From DATKCJ01 sp035513275 (GTDB taxonomy: Bacteria; Verrucomicrobiota; Verrucomicrobiia; Opitutales; Opitutaceae), in NCBI GenBank assembly GCA_035513275.1, contig DATKCJ010000029.1, forward strand, positions 1-47,860: a stretch of 47,860 bases of DNA, read 5' to 3'. The notes beneath the pieces are model-generated. The model saw nothing but the letters and a program-made list of their open reading frames with translations, was not told the DNA's origin and did no database searches. Each line of letters begins with the position of its first letter. The stretch's first letter is position 1. Below, one piece after another: positions 18,101 through 23,428 of the stretch. The translations under genes were made by a program, and so were the position numbers.

Positions 18101-18856
18101 CGCACGGTGATCTTCCTCCTCACGAGCGGCGGCACCACGACCCCGCTCGCGGAGATCACCGACGGCGCAGGCCGTGCGCGACTGTCCCAATTGGCGTCCT
18201 ACGGAACCACCTATGACATCAGCGCCTACTTCGGCCAGCCGGTCACGTTGCCCGGCGGGACCGTCGTGACGCTTGACGATCCACTTTATGGCCCGTCGGC
18301 CATATCGAAGACCGTCAGCGTCGCCAAGGGGTTGATTTATTCCGACGAAAGCGCGTGGCTCGGCTACTCCGACCAGTCGGCGCCCGGCGCGACCTCCGCC
18401 AACCGCGGCATCAGCAGCATCGAGGTGTTCGGGGATGTCGAGGGCGACACCACGCAGTTCACTTCCTCATCGATCCTCGCCACGCCGAAAGCCAGGAACG
18501 TGACCGCGCAGTTCCGCGCCGAGCTCTCCGGAAGGCTCGTCTCCGAGGGCACGATCACGCTGACCACCAAGTCGAGCGGCCTGCTCCACTGGCGCGGCGA
18601 AGCAGTGATCGATGGCGTCGACGTGAAGCTCAACGTCGATTGGGACAACGGGGGCCAGACAGGGACGTATCACGTGTGGCTGACGCTCCCCGACGGCGGC
18701 GGACCGTTGTATAACGACCTTCCTGCGCTCCTCGGCTTCGAGCTTATCCTCGGTGTCGGCAAAGGCGAGAATCCGGCCGGCTGGGCAACCATCATCGGCG
18801 GACCCGACAAACCGTGGACCTCTGAGAACGCAAACTCGCGCACCCGGATCGACTAG
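12131..18856 (+). CDS. Giant secreted multidomain protein with C25 (gingipain-like) cysteine protease domain
   Basis: A 2241-residue exported protein. The start at 12131 gives a signal peptide (hydrophobic run about 26-45, PSIAAAA). Domains in order: right-handed beta-helix with a SLRGVIAAA...GDTIEF opening and a closing GGRTRTYAISPGSPAID / GRADVGAFEF (about 46-423); Ig-like domains including two DUF5011-type repeats (about 523-598, 697-778); a jelly-roll, PPC-like domain (about 880-1125) interrupted by sixteen [AS]PEAY pentapeptides (983-1062); a caspase-fold C25-like domain (about 1143-1548) with candidate catalytic H1400 (YLAGHFSASG) and C1437 (MSPGCHSGF); then Ig/invasin-like domains. Known C25 peptidases are secreted cysteine proteases. 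No C-terminal sorting motif (PEP-CTERM, LPXTG) is visible. Substrate and location, surface or medium, are unknown. The protease role is inferred from the spaced His/Cys dyad. Confidence 0.85.
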   Translation: MNLNASCVRFCRARLSGRGISRGAPLVIAALFVSALAALPSIAAAATFVVTNANDAASGASPDYAGSLRGVIAAAGNGDTIEFDPVVFGGPLPTTISLSFGAIQIDRNVTILGPGNASGSPTPLVTVDGAGADRIFLIASHTAVTVTDLTLQNGRAVRGGAVSIATGATATFLGCDFLANTATGTDGGGAIFNQGTLRLDDCLVASNNAPAGGGIASTAPLVITRSLIENNVATGFGGGVFSSGANLSVESSTFSGNTGGTSGGLAFVAGSGPKRTASLIATTFAHNRSGAQSGGVYVAGSGATALVGGSIFAKNVIVNSAGSEIQRDLGTQQSGKISSADYNIVLKTGTTLSPSGANDQVNIDPLLGPLAYNGGRTRTYAISPGSPAIDRGNPVFAGTLVATDQRGYPRASNGRADVGAFEFLGPTLTLPAEFRFECQGATTIGELTASLVVPIGGPVTVTWSVNGVAATPTVLNFPGNDEPVVLSYTGTFDDGANDASVTISTGGLELTRDTVVWVVDTTPPVITLIGSSTMTVECGTPFSDPGATATDICDGTIAVQVDASGLNTGALGVYSVKYTATDAAGNSASATRLVSVVDTTPPTLAPISPNVVYFDATNPATCSSDSLASLGLTLSVTDACDPAPTIVYELADGVGGYSVITFPRTFPIGTTTVYVSAKDASGNRSARQAVSVVVRDLAPPTISLNGSATITLQLGEAFSDPGVSTSDCSGAVTVLRSVNGVPGAEVDSCSPGSYTVVYTAYDTAGNSAAVSRTVSVVANVTLSAPATVARNVDPSQCAAPIDLSEIVTVTGMSPSCGTTVFPVVTITPPVGAQFTLQGLSLVNFALGTSHVRVEAVFQPAVGDPTILAATEFDVVVSDPWDSCLPNVAWPLAIPLELTPVSPDGKQSVGYFRQVLAKAGESRWYKFQGAPGSRISVELTNLPANFDVVVYSDIGEAYAKLQGQVAAESTEAEKLLALLGAQFAPEAYAPEAYSPEAYAPEAYAPEAYSPEAYSPEAYSPEAYAPEAYAPEAYAPEAYSPEAYSPEAYAPEAYAPEAYSPEAYASAQQRSVVAFSASPGTVSEGIRFNTYTQSGEFYIRIRGQNGVYSTTAPYDLNIAIQQNLCVGVNDLATTPASTPAASGSPTSLIVWDSARIAGTSAEKTALAGSIAAFATAANATVVDVSADSRIVALNAQADANPYCPFAKNLVAEAIANLIRAYRTAHPSIADITLIGPDKAIPFFRTDDQAMLASEANYFPPVLDPTHSQSALRYAQVLTQDRYGSHCEVFLGTGSYFLPDAPVGRLVESATEVKAYLDIYRPLFDSAGGVLPVPSSIFSAGYDFLADAAEEVRDEFAAGLGAGATVHDLITPIDVPPVFGWTASQMRSALFGSRHDIVYLAGHFSASGALAADYTTRFTAAELNASPADFTYAFVMSPGCHSGFSTVDGDAIPIVTEQPDWPQAFGRKGAVLISGTGYQYGDTDFIEYTERLHVEIVRSLRRGTGPVSIGRAMVEAKNHYLAETPLMRGIHEKSLLQVVLYGLPMLKMNLPGARLPAVIDSGDISSVAPVTGPGAAHSLAVGELAFAPNLTQVDRTLDIVGTNDTLVASYFVGKDGSVSNTGEPVRPLEVFNVSRPSAGLVRGVGFRGGQYLDTSGFVPFTGAATTETRGVHGQFATEVWYPVLPWALNQIGELCGAGGVSSLNTFATQFLSDGPEEITGTLRRYTQMSYSVFYCPEVTAGALANPPAINIVSSFVDASGAHFSAEVAATEAAGVQEVWVTYTGLPGSPFHGIWQSLTLTAPAAATGIGTWTGTLPLPAGSNPAQVRYLVQAVNGIGAVSASTNFGQYFRLGESTLDGIGILGTPTSVSFLGTIPAGGAYRASLPLQARLTGDDGEPLAGRRMLFRLGPAVKAAITDANGVASVELFLNARPDSYQLEAAFGGEITRQSSNDRVPFTVTKRPTQMTFTSGAVVANPYDVEVLLRADDGTPLRERTVIFLLTSGGTTTPLAEITDGAGRARLSQLASYGTTYDISAYFGQPVTLPGGTVVTLDDPLYGPSAISKTVSVAKGLIYSDESAWLGYSDQSAPGATSANRGISSIEVFGDVEGDTTQFTSSSILATPKARNVTAQFRAELSGRLVSEGTITLTTKSSGLLHWRGEAVIDGVDVKLNVDWDNGGQTGTYHVWLTLPDGGGPLYNDLPALLGFELILGVGKGENPAGWATIIGGPDKPWTSENANSRTRID
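15077..15316 (+). repeat. In-frame 15-bp tandem array, 16 units, encoding [AS]PEAY
   Basis: Sixteen consecutive units of 15 bases encode APEAY or SPEAY. The Ala/Ser choice at the first position varies irregularly, and synonymous codons vary (gcg/gct/gca, gag/gaa, gcc/gct, tac), so the units are old enough to have diverged at silent sites while the peptide was kept. The array sits in a loop of a jelly-roll-like domain. Confidence 0.95.
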
Positions 18857-18933
18857 CAGCGGCGGCTTCGCTTTCCCCAAAATTACCCGGCGCAGCTTCA
18901 CACGCCCTCGACGAATCGGCAAGGGAGGCCAAG

Positions 18934-19290
18934 ATGGACGCCATGACCCCATTCGAAAACGCCTTGGTGATGCACCTCGTCGGCGACTGGTTGCTGCAGA
19001 ACCACTGGATGGCGATCAACAAGGTCGACCTCCGTCACCCGGCCGCGTGGATCCACTCGGGGATCCACGGAGTGCTACTGGGCTGGGTGCTTGGCTGGCA
19101 GGCGGGAGTCGTCCTCGCGGTGACGCACATGATCGTGGACACGCGCGTGCCGCTGCGTTGGTGGGCGCGCGTCTTCGGCCAGACGACCGAGGGTCCGATC
19201 GGCGCTCATGTGACCATCTGGGTGGATCAGGTCCTGCACATTTCGATGATCGCGCTCTGGCTGCACTTCGGCGCGCCGCTCGTCGCGTGA
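18934..19290 (+). CDS. DUF3307 family small membrane protein
   Basis: A 118-residue hydrophobic protein. The N-terminal HLVGDWLLQNHWMAINK matches the family signature (H..aD.llQ...m...K), followed by membrane helices and conserved His residues (WIHSGIHG, VTHMIVDT). A strong ribosome-binding site AGGGAGG lies about six bases before the ATG. Family knowledge: DUF3307 proteins are small membrane proteins of unknown function. It lies 77 bases after the giant protease gene on the same strand and could be cotranscribed, though nothing links them functionally. Confidence 0.75.
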   Translation: MDAMTPFENALVMHLVGDWLLQNHWMAINKVDLRHPAAWIHSGIHGVLLGWVLGWQAGVVLAVTHMIVDTRVPLRWWARVFGQTTEGPIGAHVTIWVDQVLHISMIALWLHFGAPLVA

Positions 19291-19320
19291 GCGCCGGCTC
19301 CGCGCGCGTCCCCTTCTGAA

Positions 19321-19413
19321 TCGTTCTCGTTCTCCTAATCCTAATCGTTCTCTCGCCCGGACGAGCGGCGGGCGGAGTGATGATCGGGTCTTGGGTCTAG
19401 GGTCTCGGGTCTG
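19321..19413. repeat. Mosaic of tandem hexamers and heptamers
   Basis: 19321-19350 reads as hexamers TCGTTC, TCGTTC, TCCTAA, TCCTAA, TCGTTC. After an unrelated 35 bases, 19386-19413 reads as four heptamers GGGTCTN, with N being T, A, C and G in turn. There is no coding potential. This fills most of the gap between the DUF3307 and ADOP genes. Confidence 0.75.
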
Positions 19414-19519
19414 GGGGTTACAGCAATTTTCAGATTCTACATTTCCCAGGCATCGTTTGAAATAATCCGCAACCTCGCCCGCCTTCCGCCGGTTTATCCG
19501 GAAACACCCCGCCGACGCC

Positions 19520-21955
19520 ATGATCAACGAATTCCGCTACGCACTTCGCCGCCTGCTTAAAGCGCCCGGCTTCACGGCCGCCTCGACTCTCACACTCGCG
19601 CTCGGCCTTGGTGCCACGACCGCGATCTTTTCCGTCCTCTACGCCGTGATGCTGCGGCCGTTCCCGTATCCCGACGCGCAACAGATCGTCGTCATGTGGC
19701 AGAAGGGTCCACAGATGGAAATGTCGATCGCGTGGCCGACGACGCAGGACTGGCAGCGTGAGCAACAAGCGTTCGAGGCGCTCGCCGTGAGTCGGCGCGA
19801 TCGCTTCAACCTCTCCGACCCCGGCCAGCTCGCGGAAAACGTCACCGGCGCCTACGCGTCGCACGAGATTTTTGCCGTCGCGAAGCTGCCCCCGGTCGCG
19901 GGCCGCTATTTCAACGCCGAGGAAAACTCTCCCGGTGCCGCACCTGTCGTCGTGATCGGCGAGCGGCTCTGGGAGCGCCGGTTCGGCCGGCGCGCAGACC
20001 TCGTCGGCTCGGAAATTCCGGTCGACGGCGTGAAGCGCACCGTCGTCGGCATCGCGCCCGCATCGATGGGCCTTCCGCGGCTCGCAGAGACGTGGGTGCC
20101 GATCGCGCCCTACGCCGCCACGCAGCCCGGATGGCAGTCGCGCGGAAACAACCCCGGTCTCTACAGCTTCGCACGCATCAAACCCGGCCTCACCGTCGCA
20201 CAGGTCGAGGCCGACATGGAGCGAATCTACGTGGGGCTGCGCGAGGCGCACAAAGACGCTCTCGAGGGCATCTCCGCACGCATCCAGCCCTTCAGCGAAA
20301 ACCAGCTCGATTCCTACCGCGTCGGCCTCTGGTCGCTCCTTGCTGCGACCGGCCTCGTGCTCGCGATCGCGTGCGCCAATGTTGCCAGTCTCTTCATCAC
20401 GCGCGGCATGACGCAGCAGCGCGACTACGCGGTCCGATCCGCACTCGGCGCGTCGCGCCTGCAACTCGTGCGACAGATGCTCCTCCAATCGATCATCGTC
20501 GCCTTGGCCGGCGGCGGACTCGCGATCATCATCGCGGCGTTCTCGCTCGATGGCATCCGCGCGCTCGTGCCGCAGAGCCAGACGCGCTTCGAGGGCATCG
20601 GTATCAACGGCTGGGTGCTCGCCTTCTCGTTTGCCGCCGCACTCGTCTCAGGCCTGCTCGCCGGGCTCTGGCCTGCGATGAAACTCGCGCGCACTAATCT
20701 GCTGCAGACTCTCCACGAGGGCAGCCGCGGCTCGACCGGCGGCACCGTCGCTCGCCGCGTGCTCGTCGGCGCGCAGGTCGCGCTCACGCTCGTGTTGCTC
20801 AGCTCCACTGGACTCATGTTGCGCAGCCTCGAACGGATGCAGGGTGCCGCGCTCGGATTCGACACGTCGAACACGCTCATGTTTTCGATCGCGCTTCCCG
20901 AGAGCCGCTACGGAGAGCGCACAAACGCCGCGACCGGCGTCGGCTCGAGTTCCGCGTCGCAAAGGTTTTTCCAAACGCTCGTCGACGAGTTGCAAGTCCT
21001 GCCCGGTGTCGTCAGCGCCGCGGCGAACACCACGCCGCCACTGAACACTGGATGGCAGTCGTCGTTCGCCGCCGAGGGCACGAATGTGCCGGGCGACAAC
21101 AACAAGCCGCTCGCGGAGATGGGCATCGTGAGCGACGACTACTTCGCGACGCTGCGCGTGCCGCTCATTAAGGGTCGCACGTTCAACGCGGGCGACGCCA
21201 CCGGACCGCGTGTCGTGATCGTCGACCAGGTGTTCGCCAACCGCTTTTGGCCCGGGCAGGACGCGCTCGGCCAGCGCGTGAACTGGGGCGTGAGCGAGGA
21301 TGAAGAGGCGAACTGGTTCACGATAGTCGGTATCGTGCCGACGCTTCGAGTGCACGGCTACGGCGAGGAACCGCAGCGTCCGCAGGCCTACTGGTCGCTT
21401 CGGCAGTTTGCATGGCTCCAGAAGATCGCGCTCGTGCGCACCGAGGGAAGTCCGCGTTTAATCGAGCGGCAGGTGCGCGAGCTCGTCTCGCGGCTGGATC
21501 CTGAGATCGCCGTCTATGACATCGTGACGATGCAGGAGGAGGTCGAGGCAACCTACACCAACGCGACACTCCAGTCCACGCTGCTCAGTCTCTTCGCCGC
21601 ACTCGCGCTCGTGCTCGCGCTCACCGGACTCTACAGCGTCGTCGCCTATGGCGTCACGCTCCGGCGCCGGGAGATCGGCGTGCGCATGGCGCTGGGTGCG
21701 ATGGCGGGCGATGTCGTAGCGCTCATGCTCCGCCAGGGACTCGTGCCGCTCGCGATCGGCATCGCTGTCGGTGTCGCAGGCGCGCTCGCCGCCGGACGCG
21801 CGATCGCCAGCCAGTTGTTCGAGGTGAAGTCCTACGATCCGCTCGTCCTCGCCGGCACCGCGCTCATCCTCGCCATCGCCGCCGCGATCGCCTGCTGGCT
21901 GCCCGCCCGAAAGGCCACGCGCGTGAATCCCGTCGAGGCGCTGCGGACGGAGTAA
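19520..21955 (+). CDS. Orphan MacB/FtsX-type ABC permease (ADOP family)
   Basis: An 811-residue inner-membrane permease made of two MacB-type halves. It opens with the family signature EFRYALRRLLKAPGFTAASTLTLALGLGATTAIFSV (quoted here in part as ALRRLLKAPGFT), a membrane helix, then a MacB-like periplasmic domain (about 50-260), a first FtsX module (about 275-400; RSALGASRLQLVRQML), a second periplasmic domain (about 440-650) and a C-terminal FtsX module (about 690-805; RREIGVRMALGA, ending NPVEALRTE). No ATPase gene adjoins it, as usual for acidobacterial-type duplicated orphan permeases. Substrate unknown. It is one of three paralogues in the window (with 23429-25846 and 31236-33662). Confidence 0.9.
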   Translation: MINEFRYALRRLLKAPGFTAASTLTLALGLGATTAIFSVLYAVMLRPFPYPDAQQIVVMWQKGPQMEMSIAWPTTQDWQREQQAFEALAVSRRDRFNLSDPGQLAENVTGAYASHEIFAVAKLPPVAGRYFNAEENSPGAAPVVVIGERLWERRFGRRADLVGSEIPVDGVKRTVVGIAPASMGLPRLAETWVPIAPYAATQPGWQSRGNNPGLYSFARIKPGLTVAQVEADMERIYVGLREAHKDALEGISARIQPFSENQLDSYRVGLWSLLAATGLVLAIACANVASLFITRGMTQQRDYAVRSALGASRLQLVRQMLLQSIIVALAGGGLAIIIAAFSLDGIRALVPQSQTRFEGIGINGWVLAFSFAAALVSGLLAGLWPAMKLARTNLLQTLHEGSRGSTGGTVARRVLVGAQVALTLVLLSSTGLMLRSLERMQGAALGFDTSNTLMFSIALPESRYGERTNAATGVGSSSASQRFFQTLVDELQVLPGVVSAAANTTPPLNTGWQSSFAAEGTNVPGDNNKPLAEMGIVSDDYFATLRVPLIKGRTFNAGDATGPRVVIVDQVFANRFWPGQDALGQRVNWGVSEDEEANWFTIVGIVPTLRVHGYGEEPQRPQAYWSLRQFAWLQKIALVRTEGSPRLIERQVRELVSRLDPEIAVYDIVTMQEEVEATYTNATLQSTLLSLFAALALVLALTGLYSVVAYGVTLRRREIGVRMALGAMAGDVVALMLRQGLVPLAIGIAVGVAGALAAGRAIASQLFEVKSYDPLVLAGTALILAIAAAIACWLPARKATRVNPVEALRTE

Positions 21956-21978
21956 AGACGGTCGCGGCGGGTGCCAGT

Positions 21979-22230
21979 TTAATTCCCGATCTTCTCGATC
22001 TCGAGAATCCGTAACTCTCGACACGAGTGATCCGGCCAAAAGAGAACTTCGAACCCAGAGGCTCTCCAAACTTGCAGGGCCCTTCCCTCCTTGTCGTGCA
22101 GGACGACCGGCGCATCGAAAGGAGGGTTTCTCGCGAATCGATCGAGCGCTGCAAGCAACTTGCGTCGCTCAGCCGGCGGCAGCCTGCCAAAAAACGCAAA
22201 GGAGGCCGCGCTGCCACAATAGTCCCACAC
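21979..22230 (-). CDS. Putative RelE/ParE-like toxin of a small two-gene module
   Basis: An 83-residue protein starting at GTG, three bases after the stop of the upstream small gene. The pattern PPAERRKLLAALDRFARNPP, then VLHDKEGRALQVWRASGFEVLFW and RELRILEIEKIGN looks like the helix-plus-beta-sheet order of RelE-type mRNA interferases, but no catalytic signature can be assigned. It could equally be a small unrelated protein. The toxin role is inferred from size, the close tandem arrangement and the antitoxin-like partner. It lies convergent to the ADOP gene with 23 bases between. Confidence 0.5.
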   Translation of the reverse strand: MWDYCGSAASFAFFGRLPPAERRKLLAALDRFARNPPFDAPVVLHDKEGRALQVWRASGFEVLFWPDHSCRELRILEIEKIGN

Positions 22231-22233
22231 GGC

Positions 22234-22446
22234 CTAGAGGCCCTCGGCGCTCAGCTTGCCATCCATCTGCTCGAAATCGCGACGCGTGAATTTCCGGCCT
22301 GCGTCCATTTCCGCCATCATGTTCGCAACACGCAACTGCCGGGCAGCTACTTTGGGATCCGCGAGTTGCCGCAGATACTCGGCAAGCTCGGCCTTTTCGG
22401 CCGGCGACAACTGCGCCGCCTGAGCTTTGAGTTCCGTTATCGACAT
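22234..22446 (-). CDS. Putative antitoxin-like small protein
   Basis: A 70-residue acidic, helical protein. The start MSITELKAQAAQLSPAEKAELAEYLRQL resembles the N-terminal helices of addiction-module antitoxins that begin with a 'LS..E+.eL...L' pattern, and the C-terminal part (MAEMDAGRKFTRRDFEQMDGKL) would be the toxin-binding tail. It is immediately upstream of the putative toxin (three-base gap). No DNA-binding fold is recognisable. Confidence that it is a gene is moderate to good; the role is a guess from context. Confidence 0.5.
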   Translation of the reverse strand: MSITELKAQAAQLSPAEKAELAEYLRQLADPKVAARQLRVANMMAEMDAGRKFTRRDFEQMDGKLSAEGL

Positions 22447-22579
22447 GCCACAAAGATGCCCCGGCCAATGTTTGCGTCAAGGCACCAACCGGACCCACTT
22501 CACCGCCGCCACAGCCGGATTGCCACAGGCGGCGGCAGGTGATTCCATCCGTTTTGCAATCCCCGTCCCCTTCTCGGCC

Positions 22580-23059
22580 ATGAAATACAAAGTTGGTGCG
22601 CTCGCGATCGTCGCGATGATCCCTTGCATGGAACTACACGCCGCCGCCACGCTCGTAAGCGACCTCGGCTGGCTCGCTGGCAACTGGATCGGCGGTTCGT
22701 CCGAGGGCACGCTCTACGAGTCGCACTACTCGACGCCCAACGGCGGCGTAATCGTGAGCGCGAGCAAGGAGACGCGCAACGGACGCACCGTCAGCACGGA
22801 CTTCGAGATATTCTACCAGAAGGAAGGCCGGATCATTTTCCAGCCATGCCCGAACGGAACGAAGAGCCCGAGCAGTTTCCCGCTCGTGACATTTGAGGCG
22901 CTCGCGCGCCGCGCGGTGTTCGAGAATCGCGAGCACGATTTTCCGCAGGTCTTCATCTTCGAACAACCAGCGCTCGACACACTGCGCATCACACTCGAAG
23001 GCCCGGGCACGGACGGCGCGACGCGCAGCATCGTCTACGAGTTCCGCAGGGCGTTGTAG
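22580..23059 (+). CDS. DUF6265 family exported protein
   Basis: A 159-residue protein. The Met at 22580 is chosen over an upstream open frame because it gives a signal peptide (MKYKVGALAIVAMIPCMELHAAA). The mature part carries the family landmarks: LGWLAGNWIG, the GG...SASKETRNGR segment, FEIFYQKEGRIIFQPCPNG and the strongly conserved FENREHDFPQ. Family knowledge: a calycin-like beta-barrel of unknown ligand, common in Bacteroidota, Proteobacteria and Verrucomicrobiota. Probably periplasmic. It stands alone, divergent from the toxin-antitoxin-like pair. Confidence 0.8.
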   Translation: MKYKVGALAIVAMIPCMELHAAATLVSDLGWLAGNWIGGSSEGTLYESHYSTPNGGVIVSASKETRNGRTVSTDFEIFYQKEGRIIFQPCPNGTKSPSSFPLVTFEALARRAVFENREHDFPQVFIFEQPALDTLRITLEGPGTDGATRSIVYEFRRAL

Positions 23060-23428
23060 GGAGATACCAGCGCTCTGCTTTTCAGCAGAGTGCGTTACTT
23101 CACCGGCGTGGGACGATCGAACTTCGCGGCAGCGGCTTGGAGTGCGGCTGTCCTCTGCCGCTATTGGTCATAGCAACAGCACGCAGCCGACCGAAGGCGC
23201 CACGGGAGCGGCGCACTCCGAGGCGCCTGCGGCGCTATAAAAATCCTGCGCGTGTCCTCTCGCAACCGATCGAGCCTATTGGAGCGCTCTCTCCCATTTT
23301 CGTGTGTTTCGAGTATTTCGTGGTGACTCTCCTCCTGATTGTCTGATCGAACACCGGCCGACACGCCCGCACGCCGCTTGTCCAGAGGTTGTTTCCAAGC
23401 GCAAGGGATGCGCTTCAATCCGCGCGCC
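23060..23428. other. Intergenic region with hairpin repeats
   Basis: 369 bases with no supported gene. It contains a hairpin CTCTGCT-TTTC-AGCAGAG at about 23073-23092 that could terminate the DUF6265 transcript although it lacks a T run, and two GC-rich partly palindromic blocks with GCCGCTAT and GCGGCGCTAT ends that resemble the hairpin repeats elsewhere. The last part holds the ADOP promoter; an upstream in-frame ATG at 23408 is a less likely start for that gene. Confidence 0.4.
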
